A DNA stretch of 64,000 bases from DASQFQ01 sp963802905 (GTDB lineage Bacteria > Actinomycetota > Thermoleophilia > Solirubrobacterales > Solirubrobacteraceae), in contig CAWDKH010000004.1 of NCBI GenBank assembly GCA_963802905.1, forward strand, positions 496,001-560,000, given 5' to 3'. This document shows, in pieces, positions 33,903 to 43,437 of the stretch (its first letter is position 1; each line of letters opens with the position of its first letter). The notes below the pieces were generated by a model. It searched no databases and had not been told where the DNA came from. It worked only from the letters and a program-made list of their open reading frames with translations. A program made the translations under genes and the position numbers.

Positions 33903-34286
33903 CTACCCGCGCATCTGCGGCGGGTCAAACACGGCCACGAGTTGCCCGCCCGGCGCGAGCCATCGCTCCGCCAGCGCACGCGCGCGCTCGGGCTCGCGGT
34001 GGAACAACCCGACGCGTACCGCGACGATCGTGTCGAACCGCCGTTCGCCCAGGTCGAGCGCTTCGAGGTCCATCACGAGGAACTCCGCCGTCCCCGCCTC
34101 GACCCAGACGGCGTTGCGCTGCGTGGCCGCCTCGATCATCTTCGGCGAGCGGTCGACCGCGGTCAGCCGTCCTCCGGCCTCGCACACGAACGTCGCCGCC
34201 ACCCCGTGGCCGCAGCCGATCTCGAGCACCCGGTCACCCGGGCGGATCCCGAGGCCGTCGACGATCGCCCGCAGCCGGCCGCTCAT
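33903..34286 (-). CDS. Small class I SAM-dependent methyltransferase
   Basis: 127 aa from ATG 34286, one base after the stop of the upstream methyltransferase gene. Motif I VLEIGCGHG, motif II acid in LTAVDRSPKMI, motif post-II VMDLEALDLGERRFDTIVAVRV and a short closing APGGQLVAVFDPP are present. The protein stops just after the SAM-binding core, so the substrate-binding C-terminus is minimal. It may be a compact small-molecule methyltransferase or one that works with its neighbour. Substrate unknown. Confidence 0.83.
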   Translation of the reverse strand: MSGRLRAIVDGLGIRPGDRVLEIGCGHGVAATFVCEAGGRLTAVDRSPKMIEAATQRNAVWVEAGTAEFLVMDLEALDLGERRFDTIVAVRVGLFHREPERARALAERWLAPGGQLVAVFDPPQMRG

Positions 34287-34287
34287 C

Positions 34288-35109
34288 TCACATGCGCGCG
34301 TGTGCGAGCAGCGCGACGAACCGCCGCGTGCGCTGATGCTCGCTCGCGTCGCGCAACTGCTCGAGTCCGCGCTCGCGGAAGTGCTGCTGTGCGGGCTCGG
34401 GCAGCGCCTCGACGAACGCGCGCGCGCCGCCCGACCAGAACCACTCCCACCACGCGTCCCCGTCAGGGAACGTGCGGTCGACGTGCATGCGGTCGATCTT
34501 GATGTCGTCGAAGCCGGCGTCCTTGAGCGCGGCATGGAGCTTCGGCGCACTCGCGACGCGCCCGGCCCGGCGCCCGACCTCCTCGAGCAACGCGGGGGGC
34601 GCCTCGCCGGCCACCTCGCCCATCATCTCGCCTTCCCACTGCCACTCGTCGTCGACGATCTGATCCCACAGCGCGACGCCGATCGTGCCGGTCGGCCGCA
34701 GCACGCGCCGCATCTCGGACAGCGCGGCATCGGCGTCGGCCATCGAGCCGAGCGCGAACGCGCACAGGACCGCGTCGAAGTGCGCGTCCTCGAAGTCCAG
34801 GGCCGCGGCGTCCATCACCTCCGCGCGCACCCAGTCGAGCTCCGCCTCGGCCGCCGCCTCGCGCGTGCGCGCGACCATCCCCTCGGAGAGGTCGACGCCG
34901 ACCGCCTCACCCGTCGGGCCCACGCGCCGGGCGGCGGGCAGCAGCGCGCCGCCGGCGCCGCAGCCGACGTCGAGCACGCGGCCGCCGGGGCCGAGCAGCA
35001 CCAGCTGCGCGAGCCGCTCCCCGAGCGGCGCGTGGTGCGAGAACGGCTCGCGATCGTACGTCGGCGCGGCTCGCTCGTAAGCGCCCGCGAGGTGTGCATT
35101 GACGTCCAT
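34288..35109 (-). CDS. Class I SAM-dependent methyltransferase
   Basis: 273 aa from ATG 35109, overlapping the stop of the PLD-like gene by one base (TGATG); a GTG one codon earlier is possible. The N-terminal AYERAAPTYDRE is the UbiE/methyltransferase-11 opening. Motif I VLDVGCGAGG, motif II GVDLSEGMV, motif post-II MDAAALDFEDAHFDAVLCAFALG and RRVLRPTGTIGVALW follow in order. A C-terminal region about 160-273 rich in Trp and acidic residues probably forms the substrate lid. Small-molecule C-, N- or O-methylation; substrate unknown. Confidence 0.9.
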   Translation of the reverse strand: MDVNAHLAGAYERAAPTYDREPFSHHAPLGERLAQLVLLGPGGRVLDVGCGAGGALLPAARRVGPTGEAVGVDLSEGMVARTREAAAEAELDWVRAEVMDAAALDFEDAHFDAVLCAFALGSMADADAALSEMRRVLRPTGTIGVALWDQIVDDEWQWEGEMMGEVAGEAPPALLEEVGRRAGRVASAPKLHAALKDAGFDDIKIDRMHVDRTFPDGDAWWEWFWSGGARAFVEALPEPAQQHFRERGLEQLRDASEHQRTRRFVALLAHARM

Positions 35110-36155
35110 CACGCCGGAACCCTAGGGAAGCGTGCGCGGATCTCATCGATCCAGGCCGCCATCCGGTCGGCCAGCGCGGCGTCGGCGATCTCGAGCACGT
35201 TCTCGGCGTTCGTCTCGCCCGAGCGCGAGAGGTTGAACGAGCCGACGAACACCGTGTCGTCGGCCACCGTCAGCTTCGCGTGCATGAAGTCGTGGACCGA
35301 GCCGGGCGCGTAGGGCGTCGAGTCCTTGCCGGTGAACACCTCGAGCGCGCGGTGCAATAGCGGCCCCTTCCAGCGCGAGGCCGGGTTCTGCTCCCACTGC
35401 CCGAAGACCTGGCGGATCTGGGTCGCGTCGCACACGCCCGCGATGTCGACGCGGCCCTCGGAGATCACCTCGCACATGGTCCCCAGGATCGGGCCGGCGG
35501 TCAGCACCGGCGAGGCGATCCGCACCCGCCGCTGCGCCGTCCCGATCCGCTTGGCGATCCGTTGCGAGAGCTCCGGCCCGCGCCCGGGGCAGAACCAGGC
35601 GCGCACGCCGACGCTGCCGGCCCGTGACCAGCCCGCGTCGAAGCCGTCGCGGTCGTCGATGCGGCCGCGCTGCCACAGCTGCTCGAAGTCACGCGTGTAG
35701 TCGGCCGCGAGCTCGGCCGACTCGACCGCCGCGAGCACGTTCTCCGCGCGCGTCCAGTTGTCGAGCGTCCAGTTGGCCGAGCCCGTCCAGACCGCGGCGC
35801 CGTCGCGCACGACGTACTTGTGGTGCATGAGGTCGCGCCAGCCCGGGATCGGCTTGACCGGCACGCCGAGTTGCTCGAGCAGCTCCGGCTCCGTCCGCGG
35901 CGGCGGCGGCTCGAACGGGCGCGGCTCCTCCTCCCGCTCGTCCTGGTTGAACATGATCCGCACCCGGACGCCGCGGTCGCGCGCGCCCCGGATCGCGTCG
36001 CCGACCGCGTCGCCGAGCTCGCCCGGCAGCCGCACGTCGTAGAGGGCCAGGTCGAGCGACTCGCGGGCTGCGTCGAGCCAGGCGATCAGCCGCTGGGCGA
36101 CCGCCTCCGCACGCTGCCCGCCCTCGGTGAGGGTGATCACGTCGATCGGCGGCAC
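35109..36155 (-). CDS. Phospholipase D-like (two-HKD) protein
   Basis: 348 aa from a GTG at 36155. Two HKD motifs are intact: HHKYVVRDGAAVWTGSANWT (about 113-132) and HAKLTVADDTVFVGSFNLS (about 290-308). Each supplies His, Lys and the following Ser/Asn that build one PLD active site. No signal peptide is seen. Stand-alone bacterial PLD-like proteins include cardiolipin synthases, nucleases and transphosphatidylases. This one lacks the membrane helices of cardiolipin synthase, so a cytoplasmic phosphodiesterase or nuclease is likelier. First gene of a minus-strand operon with two methyltransferases. Confidence 0.9.
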   Translation of the reverse strand: MPPIDVITLTEGGQRAEAVAQRLIAWLDAARESLDLALYDVRLPGELGDAVGDAIRGARDRGVRVRIMFNQDEREEEPRPFEPPPPRTEPELLEQLGVPVKPIPGWRDLMHHKYVVRDGAAVWTGSANWTLDNWTRAENVLAAVESAELAADYTRDFEQLWQRGRIDDRDGFDAGWSRAGSVGVRAWFCPGRGPELSQRIAKRIGTAQRRVRIASPVLTAGPILGTMCEVISEGRVDIAGVCDATQIRQVFGQWEQNPASRWKGPLLHRALEVFTGKDSTPYAPGSVHDFMHAKLTVADDTVFVGSFNLSRSGETNAENVLEIADAALADRMAAWIDEIRARFPRVPA

Positions 36156-36214
36156 GCGGCGGGAGTCTGAACTATCTTCCGCGCTGCACGCACCGGAGAA
36201 CGGAGGGAGCCACC

Positions 36215-37072
36215 ATGTGCCTGCCCGGCACCATCGAAGCCGTCCGCGAGCAGACCGACCGCGAGGGGGTGAGCCGACGCGCGCTGCTGGCCGGTGGAGG
36301 CGCCGCCGCGATCGCCGCGGCCATCCCCGGGACCGCCGACGCGAAGCGTCGCCGCGGGCGGGGCCACGGACACGGCGGCAAGGGATTCGGCAAGGTCACG
36401 GACCTCACGCACACGTTCCGCGCCGGCTTCCCCGTCTACACGGGCGACGAGCCGACCCGCCGCACGCTCAAGAACTACAACCCCGACGGCTTCTACTCGC
36501 AGGAGTGGACCTTCGGAGAGCACTCGGGCACGCACATGGACGCGCCCGGCCACTTCGTCGAGGGCAATCGTCGGGTCGACGACCTCAAGCCCGAGGAACT
36601 GCTCGCGCCCGCCGCGGTCGTCGACATCTCCTCACGCGCGGCCTCGGACCCCGACGCCGAGGTGACGCCCGAGGACCTGCGCCGCTACGAGCGCCGCCAC
36701 GGCCGCATCCCGCGCGGCGCGATCGTCTTCATGAACTCAGGCTGGGCCGCCAAGGTCAACGACAACGACGCGTTCAAGAACGCCGACCCGAGCGGCGTTT
36801 ACCACTTCCCCGGCTTCGGGATCGACGCTCTCGAGTTCCTCCTCACCCGGCGCAACATCCAGGGAATCGGCGTCGACACGCTCAGCCTCGACCCCGGCAA
36901 CTCGACCACATTCGCGGTCCACACCCGGCTGCTCGGCACCGACCTCCATTACGGGCTCGAGAACGTCGCCAACTTGTCGGCGCTGCGCCCCCGCGGCGCA
37001 CTCGTGTCGGTCGGCGTCGTGCCGTGGGAGGAGGGCTCCGGCGGGCCCTGCCGCCTGCTCGCCTACGGGTGA
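36215..37072 (+). CDS. Tat-exported cyclase/kynurenine-formamidase-like metal hydrolase
   Basis: 285 aa with GGAGGG at 36202-36207. The N-terminus carries a twin-arginine signal (SRRALLAGGG followed by an alanine-rich stretch and cleavage near TADA, about residue 43), so the folded enzyme is exported. A basic linker RRRGRGHGHGG follows. The cyclase-family metal box GEHSGTHMDAPGHF is complete, and the later GIGVDTLSLDPGN and HTRLLG segments complete the fold. Relatives hydrolyse N-formylkynurenine or act as polyketide/isatin-type hydrolases. TATCTT at 36173-36178 may be the -10. Confidence 0.88.
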   Translation: MCLPGTIEAVREQTDREGVSRRALLAGGGAAAIAAAIPGTADAKRRRGRGHGHGGKGFGKVTDLTHTFRAGFPVYTGDEPTRRTLKNYNPDGFYSQEWTFGEHSGTHMDAPGHFVEGNRRVDDLKPEELLAPAAVVDISSRAASDPDAEVTPEDLRRYERRHGRIPRGAIVFMNSGWAAKVNDNDAFKNADPSGVYHFPGFGIDALEFLLTRRNIQGIGVDTLSLDPGNSTTFAVHTRLLGTDLHYGLENVANLSALRPRGALVSVGVVPWEEGSGGPCRLLAYG

Positions 37073-37093
37073 GGTGGCGCGATCTCCGGCCGC

Positions 37094-37124
37094 TAGACTC
37101 TCAAGTCCGACTTCTGCAGTCGGA
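37094..37124 (+). promoter_or_regulatory. Promoter with operator-like inverted repeat before the Rieske-sufBD operon
   Basis: TAGACT at 37094-37099 resembles a -10. Seven bases later comes TCCGACT (37106-37112), a five-base spacer and its complement AGTCGGA (37118-37124). A repressor bound there would cover the transcription start. The Rrf2 regulator of the sufC cluster is the natural candidate, by inference. ATG of the Rieske gene is at 37136. Confidence 0.5.
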
Positions 37125-37135
37125 GATCGCATTGG

Positions 37136-37453
37136 ATGACCCCCGTTATCGACATCTGCCCCCTCGAGGAGCTGCCCCCCGGCGAGCGCCGTCTCGTCGA
37201 ATGGGAGGACCTCGAGATCGGTGTCTTCAACTGCAACGGCGATCTGGTCGCGATCGAGGATCGCTGCTCGCACGATGACGGCAACCTGCTCGAGGGCGAG
37301 ATCGACCCGGACGGCTGTACCGTGGAGTGCCCGCGGCACGGGTCCGTGTTCGACATGCGCACCGGGAAGCCGCTGAATTTGCCCGCGTACGTCCCGATCG
37401 ACACCTTCCCGGTGTCGGTGCAGGACGGCGTGATCCAACTGGAGGTCGATTGA
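37136..37453 (+). CDS. Rieske [2Fe-2S] ferredoxin-like protein of the SUF cluster
   Basis: 105 aa. The two Rieske ligand boxes are complete: CSHDDG (Cys-x-His) and CPRHGS (Cys-x-x-His), at about 43-48 and 63-68. The length and lack of a catalytic domain match the ferredoxin subunit of non-haem oxygenases (bphF/nirD-like). In many actinobacteria a Rieske protein of this kind is encoded inside the suf operon. It probably provides electrons for, or is a first client of, cluster assembly. Two bases separate its stop from sufB. Confidence 0.94.
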   Translation: MTPVIDICPLEELPPGERRLVEWEDLEIGVFNCNGDLVAIEDRCSHDDGNLLEGEIDPDGCTVECPRHGSVFDMRTGKPLNLPAYVPIDTFPVSVQDGVIQLEVD

Positions 37454-37455
37454 CC

Positions 37456-38892
37456 ATGGCGACGCCTGAAACGATCGCCGAGCAGCAGGCGCTGGTCGGC
37501 ATCAATGCCGATTACAAGACCAAGTTCGGCTTCCACGATTCCGAGACCGGCTACGCCTTCAAGGCGCCGAAGGGCCTCACGCCCGAGCTGATCCACCAGA
37601 TCTCCGAGTTCAAGAACGAGCCGAAGTGGATGCTCGACTTCCGCCTCAAGGCGTACGCGCACTTCATCTCGCGCCCCCAGCCGACCTGGGGCTCGCCGTA
37701 TCTGGCCGACGTCGACTACGACAACATCCACTACTTCGTCCGCGCCTCGGAGAAGTCCTCGACCACGTGGGACGACGTCCCCGAGGACATCAAGAACACG
37801 TTCGACAAGCTGGGCATCCCGGAGGCCGAGCGCAAGTTCCTCTCCGGCGTCGGCGCCCAGTACGAGTCCGAGGTCGTCTACCACCAGGTGCGCGAGGACC
37901 TCGAGAAGCAGGGCGTCGTGTTCATGGACATGGACTCCGGCCTGCGCGAGCACGAGGACCTCGTCCGCGAGTACTTCGCCTCGATCATCCCGTCGAACGA
38001 CAACAAGCTCGCGGCGCTGAACTCCGCGGTGTGGTCGGGCGGCTCGTTTGTCTACGTCCCGCCGGGCGTGCACGTCGAGATGCCGCTGCAGGCCTACTTC
38101 CGCATCAACACCGAGAACATGGGCCAGTTCGAGCGGACGCTGATCATCGCCGACGAGGGCTCCTACGTGCACTACGTCGAGGGCTGCACGGCGCCGATCT
38201 GGTCGTCGGACTCGCTGCACTCCGCGGTGGTCGAGCTGATCGCCAAGCCGGGCGCGCGGATCCGCTACACGACCGTGCAGAACTGGTCGCAGAACGTCTA
38301 CAACCTCGTCACCAAGCGCGCGATCGCCGAGACCGACGCGACGGTCGAGTGGGTCGACTGCAACCTCGGCTCGAAGCTGACGATGAAGTACCCGAGCGTC
38401 TACCTGATGGGCGAGCGCGCCCACGGCGAGGTGCTCTCGATCGCGTTCGCCGGCAACGGCCAGCACCAGGACGCGGGCGCGAAGATCGTCCACGCGGCGC
38501 CGAACACGACGTCGAACATCTTCGCCAAGTCGATCTCCAAGGACGGCGGGCGCTCCTCGTACCGCGGCCTGCTCGAGGTCGCCAAGGGCGCCCACGGCTC
38601 GAAGTCCAAGGTCGTCTGCGACGCGCTCCTGCTCGACGAGGACTCGCGCTCGGACACCTACCCGACGATCCGCATCGGCGAGGACGACGTCGACGTCGGC
38701 CACGAGGCGTCGGTCTCCAAGATCGGCGAGGAGCAGCTCTTCTACCTGATGAGCCGCGGCCTCTCCGAGGAAGAGGCGGGCAAGCTGATCGTCAACGGCT
38801 TCATCGAGCCGATCGTCAAGGAGCTCCCGATGGAGTACGCGGTCGAGATGAACCGCCTCATCGAGCTGCAGATGGAGGGCTCCATTGGCTGA
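37456..38892 (+). CDS. sufB: Fe-S cluster assembly protein SufB
   Basis: 478 aa from ATG 37456; an in-frame upstream GTG lies in the Rieske gene. SufB landmarks are GLTPELIHQISEFKNEPKWM, TWDDVPEDIKNTFDKLGIPEAE (both cited by parts), PPGVHVEMPLQAYFRIN, EGCTAPIW with the conserved cysteine, and the C-terminal SRGLSEEEAGKLIVNGFIEPI. The beta-helix core forms the scaffold on which SufB with SufC and SufD builds [4Fe-4S] clusters. Its stop overlaps the TTG of sufD by eight bases. Confidence 0.97.
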   Translation: MATPETIAEQQALVGINADYKTKFGFHDSETGYAFKAPKGLTPELIHQISEFKNEPKWMLDFRLKAYAHFISRPQPTWGSPYLADVDYDNIHYFVRASEKSSTTWDDVPEDIKNTFDKLGIPEAERKFLSGVGAQYESEVVYHQVREDLEKQGVVFMDMDSGLREHEDLVREYFASIIPSNDNKLAALNSAVWSGGSFVYVPPGVHVEMPLQAYFRINTENMGQFERTLIIADEGSYVHYVEGCTAPIWSSDSLHSAVVELIAKPGARIRYTTVQNWSQNVYNLVTKRAIAETDATVEWVDCNLGSKLTMKYPSVYLMGERAHGEVLSIAFAGNGQHQDAGAKIVHAAPNTTSNIFAKSISKDGGRSSYRGLLEVAKGAHGSKSKVVCDALLLDEDSRSDTYPTIRIGEDDVDVGHEASVSKIGEEQLFYLMSRGLSEEEAGKLIVNGFIEPIVKELPMEYAVEMNRLIELQMEGSIG

Positions 38893-40135
38893 GGCGATTC
38901 TTCACGAGCCGGAGTGGCTTGCGGCGCGCCGAGAGCGCGCCGCTTCCTTGAGGGACGAGCTCGACCTGCCCAACTTCAAGGGCACGACGGGCTGGGAGTT
39001 CACCGATCTCGGCAAGTTCGAGCTCGACCGCTTCGGCCCAGCGCCCGCCGACGCCGAGCTGACGCTGCCCGAGCCGCTGTTCGAGGCGCCCGCCGACGCG
39101 GTCAGCCTGACCCAGGTCGACGGCAGCAGCGAGGCCGGCGAGGCCGGCGCTGACGGCGTCATCGTGATGGCGCTCGGCACCGCCGCGCAGCAGTACCCGG
39201 AGCTGGTCGAGCCGCACCTCGGCACGATCGTCCCGGCCGATGACATCTTCGTGGCCGCCAACGACGCCGGCTGGGCCTGCGGCGCGTTCGTGTACGTCCC
39301 CCGCGGCGTGCGCGTCGAGGCGCCGATCCTGCTCAACGCGGTCACCGCCGCGGCCGGCACCGCACTCCAGCGCCGCGTGCTGATCGTGCTCGAGGAGGGC
39401 GCCGAGGCCGAGGTGTGGGAGCAGTACCTGTCCGCCGACAGCGAGTCCGAGACGCTGCTCAACACGGTGGTCGAGCTCGTGGTGGGCCAGAACGCCAGGC
39501 TCCGCTACATCTGCGGCCAGGACCTCAACGAGAAGTCGTGGATCTTCGGCGCCCAGCGCGCCGAGGTGCAGCGCGACGGCAAGCTCGACTGGGTCGCCGC
39601 CGGCTTCGGCTCCGCGCGCGGCCGCGTGCGGATGGAGACCAAGCTCGCCGGCGAGGGCGCCGAGGGCAAGGTCACCGGCGCCTACGTGCCGCACGGTCGC
39701 CAGCACGTCGACTTCGACACGACGCAGGAGCACGCGGCGCCGAACACGTTCTCCGACCTCGCCTTCCGCGGCATCCTCGCCGGCCGCTCGTCAGCGGTCT
39801 GGCGCGGCGTGATCAAGGTCGATCCGGGCGCCCAGCAGACCGACGCGTTCCAGGAGTGCCGCAACCTGCTGCTCTCCAAGCGCGCGCACGTCGATGCGAT
39901 CCCCGGCCTCGAGATCCTCGCCAACGACGTCCGCTGCACGCACGCGGCGGCGATCGCGCAGATCGACAAGGACCAGGTCTTCTACCTGCGCTCGCGCGGG
40001 CTGCCCGAGCCGCAGGCGCAGCGGCTCGTGATCGAGGGCTTCATGGCCGAGTTGGTCGAGCGCTTCGAAGAGGGCCAGACCCGCGAGATCCTCGCGGGCG
40101 CGCTCGAGCGCCGCCTCGCCACGGTCCTCGACTAG
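38885..40135 (+). CDS. sufD: Fe-S cluster assembly protein SufD
   Basis: 416 aa from a TTG at 38885. It shares the SufB/SufD beta-helix: GWEFTDLGKFELDRF near the N-terminus, VPRGVRVEAPILLN, AYVPHGRQHVDFDTTQEHAAP with the conserved histidine, and the family end LRSRGLPEPQAQRLVIEGFMAELV. It is the paralogous partner of SufB in the SufBC2D complex. Its 3' end overlaps the convergent carboxypeptidase gene by four bases. Confidence 0.95.
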   Translation: MAEAILHEPEWLAARRERAASLRDELDLPNFKGTTGWEFTDLGKFELDRFGPAPADAELTLPEPLFEAPADAVSLTQVDGSSEAGEAGADGVIVMALGTAAQQYPELVEPHLGTIVPADDIFVAANDAGWACGAFVYVPRGVRVEAPILLNAVTAAAGTALQRRVLIVLEEGAEAEVWEQYLSADSESETLLNTVVELVVGQNARLRYICGQDLNEKSWIFGAQRAEVQRDGKLDWVAAGFGSARGRVRMETKLAGEGAEGKVTGAYVPHGRQHVDFDTTQEHAAPNTFSDLAFRGILAGRSSAVWRGVIKVDPGAQQTDAFQECRNLLLSKRAHVDAIPGLEILANDVRCTHAAAIAQIDKDQVFYLRSRGLPEPQAQRLVIEGFMAELVERFEEGQTREILAGALERRLATVLD

Positions 40136-43100
40136 AGCCGCCGCGACGTCAGCGTCGACGTCGCGGTCTTGCTGCCCGCGCGGCTGACGCGGATCTGCAC
40201 CCGGTAGTCGCCCTTGCGCAGCCCCGCCGAGCGCAGGCTCGCCCGGTGCGTGCGGCCGCCCGCGAAGCGCTTCGACTTCACGAGCGTCGTGACCGTGTTG
40301 CCGCGCAGCACCTGGATCCGCACGTTCGCCGCGCGCGTGAGGCGGAACGCGACGCGCAGCGGCTTCTTCGTCGTGCCGCCGAACGCGGGCCGCTCGAGCT
40401 TGTAGGAGCGCAGCAGGCCGCAGGTGTCGCGGCGGTAGAAGTCGGGCCGGGCCGTGAAGCGCCCGCCCTTGAGCTGCAGCACCTTGCGGCGGATGTCGCG
40501 CTGGCCGTTGGGCAGTCGGATCGAGTAGCGGGCGAAGAAGACGCCCGGCTGCACGCGCTTGCGCTTGGACGTCCCGTTCCAGGTGAACGACTTCGCCTTG
40601 CCGCGGAAGCGCGCGACGAGCCGCTCGCCGATCACCTTGCGGCGCACGGCGACCTGGAAGACGTCGACGTTGACCTTCTGCGCGACCTTCTTGGAGAACG
40701 CGAACCGCACGCCGCGGCCCGCGGCGCTCGCCTTGACCGAGCGCAGGATCGCGGCCGAGGCGCAGGCGGGGGTGCCCTGCCCGGGCGCGGAGATCGGCTG
40801 GGCGCCGCCGGCGGCCGCGATCGCGCGTGTGCAGGCGCTCAGGTCGAGCTGCTTGACCTGGCCGCGGTCGATCTGGACCTGCTGGGTGTCGAACACGCGC
40901 CCGCCCTGCTCGCAGGTCAGCGTGTAGCTCTCCACCTGCGCGGGCTTGAATGGCGGGGGCGCGGCGAACGTGATGTCCACGGTGTAGCTCTCGATCGCGG
41001 CGAAGTTGTTCACGCGCAGCACGTACTGCTTGCCCGGGGCCAGGCGCGGGGTGCCCTGGGCGGAGACCTCCTCGACGTTGCTCGGGCCGGTCTGGCTGGT
41101 GCCGACGACCGTGGTCTCGTTCTCCGACTTGCCGTCGCCGTTGCTGTCCTCGTAGAGCTTGATGTCCCAGTCGCTTGCCTGGGCCTGCCACGAGACGCGG
41201 ACGTTCATCGAGGCGTTGTCGCCGGTGAGCGGCACCGTGATCGGGTGGTCGTTGTAGTTGAGGGTGTCGTCGGATTCGGGGTCCCCGCTGGGAGCGGCGC
41301 CGTCGTTGGCGGGATCGTCGGCAGCGCCCGCCACGCCGCCCGACCGCTGCTGCGGCGGGCTGGGCTCGCCGGCGTTCGGCACCCCGCTCGCCTTGGCGAC
41401 GAGCGGCCGCGTCGACGGGTTGACGTGCCAGCGCACGCGGCCGTCGGAGCCGACGTCGTAGACGGTGTCGAGCTTGTCGTCGCTCAGCAGCGGCTTGTTG
41501 TCGGCCTGCGGGAACGACTCGGTCTTGAACTGCTTCGTCAGCCGCAGCGTCGCGCCGGCTGGCGCGGTGCCCTCGAGCACGCTGTGGCGCTGCTCGTCGA
41601 TCGCGCTCTCGGCCGCAAGGTAGTACGCCTCGCGGTTGCCCTTGCCGTCGAAGCCGGCGTTCGGGGCGCCGGGGAGCGTGTGGTTGGCCTGCGGGTTGTC
41701 GCCGGTCCACTCGTTCGCGGTCGTCGCGAAGCGCGGATGGAAGGCCGGGTCGTCGCAGTCGCCCGTCTGGTAGTTCGGCGCCCCGCAGTAGATCTCGAAG
41801 GTGAAGCCGAAGCCGCCGGTGGCGTTGTAGCTCCAGTCCTCGGTCGTGCCGGTCGTGTCGTAGAGCTCGAAGCCCTTCTGGCTGAAATAGCCGTTGTTCT
41901 TCGCCATCGCGTCGCCGAGCGCCTTGTAGCCGCGGTTCTCGTCGACCGGGTCGCCGACCGCCGCGAGGCCGGGCGCGCGCAGCACCAGGCCGGCGGTCGT
42001 GTGGTTGGTGATCAGCGTCATCACCTGGTTGCGGGACACGAGGGCCTTGATGTTGCGCGACTCGGGCTCGGAGAACGGGCCGGGGCCGCGGTAGGTCTGG
42101 GTGAGCGGGTTCGTGTCCGAGCCGGGGCCGCCCCAGAACGTGCCGTAGTTACGGTTGGGATCCACGCCCGGCTCGGCCAGCCCGGCCGAGGTGGCGCAGT
42201 TGCCGGCCTCGGAGTCGTCGGGCAGCCGGCAGTTCTTGCGCCGGTACTCGCCGCCGTTGCCGGCGCTGCCCGCGATGTAGACGGTGTCGTCGACGCTCTC
42301 GTCGCGTCCCCCCGCGGGCGCGCCGACCGCGTTGCGCGACGCCTCGAACCCGTCGGCGTTGACGACCGGGACGACGAGGTTGCGGCTGTTGCGAACGATG
42401 TTGGTCGCGCGAGGGTCGCCGCTCTTGAAGCCCTTCACGAGCTCGATCGCCCACTCCATCGCGTGCTCGCCCGAGGGCCACTCGCGCGCGTGATGGACGC
42501 CCGAGGTTCGCGAACGCCGGCTTGCCATCGTTGCGGTTGACGTTCTCGGTGATCTCGACGCCAAGGACGTCCTTGCCCAGCCACGTCTTGTTCGGAAGCG
42601 TGATCAGGCGGACGAGGTTGGGGTTCGCAGCGGCGAGCTGCTTGAGCTCCGCGTTGTAGTCGGCCAGCGTGCGGTAGGTATCGCGGCCGCTCGGGAAGGC
42701 GGAGCGCGTCGCCTTGGCGGCGTAGCGACCGTCGGCGGCGCGGTCGGCCTTGCCCTGCGTATAGAGGTCGGGGACGAGCACGCGCCAGCGGAAGCCGGCC
42801 TTGCGCAGCGCCTGCTCGTCGTCCGCGCCGTGCAGGACGACGCCGAGGGTCTCGTTGCCGCCGTGCTCGGTCATGTCGAGGCCGAGCTTCATCAGCTCCT
42901 GCTTGCGCACCCGCGTGGGGGTGATGACGCTTACGAGCTGCGGGGGGTTGTCCTTCGCCTCCTCGATCGCCGCGGATCGCACCGCCGCGAACTGGAGCGA
43001 GGCGGGGATGGAGGCGGCGTCGCCGGAGCGGCGGCAGGCCTGCAGGTTGAGCGTGCCGCCGGTGGTGTAGCCGAGGGCGACCTCCTGCGCGTCGGGCGAG

Positions 43101-43402
43101 GCGTCAGCGGCCAGCGCGCGCCCGTCGGCGTCGAAGACCGCGACGTCCCAGTCGCCCGCGGTGCCATCCAGCTTGACCGTGAGCGCGCCGGGACCCGCCA
43201 CGCTGACGGTGCGCGTCGCGACGCCCGGCCGGCCGGGCCGGTACGCGCGGTGACAGGCGGCCTCGTACGTGCCCGCGGGTGCGGTCATCGCGCCGTCGAA
43301 CACCGTCTGCGACGGGCTTGCGGCGTGCGCGGTCGTCCCGCCGGCGAGGAGCGCGGCGAGCATCAGCGGGACGACGACGGCGGCACGGTGGCGAAGGGTC
43401 AT
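40132..43402 (-). pseudogene. Very large secreted M14 zinc carboxypeptidase, split by an apparent one-base insertion
   Basis: From ATG 43402 the first frame encodes a signal peptide (about 1-28), a beta-rich pro-region and the start of the M14 domain to DGKPAFANLG. At 42499-42503 (a GCCCG run) the reading shifts, and the second frame continues at once with VHHAREWPSGEHAMEW, which holds the HxxE zinc ligands. It goes on through NPNRNYGTFWGG-like substrate boxes, NHTTAGLVLRAPG and the catalytic region FTFEIYCG. About 500 further residues form beta-sandwich modules with a bacterial pre-peptidase-like segment and a basic C-terminal domain. The joined product is about 1,090 aa. A sequencing error is likely because both parts are conserved up to the break. 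Confidence 0.82.
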
Positions 43403-43437
43403 GGGTGCGTGAACGTGGCGTGCGTCACGATCTGGCG

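Noticed and set aside
28001..37124. The same operator in front of both SUF operons
   Set aside because: The hairpin at 28004-28031 has arms GGTCGG...CCGACC, while the repeat at 37106-37124 has TCCGACT...AGTCGGA. The order of the arms is reversed and the spacers differ, so they do not look like copies.
39415..42540. Plus-strand open frame of about 1,041 codons
   Set aside because: It is the shadow of sufD and of the minus-strand carboxypeptidase. Composition is Arg/Ala/Val-rich and no domain is present.
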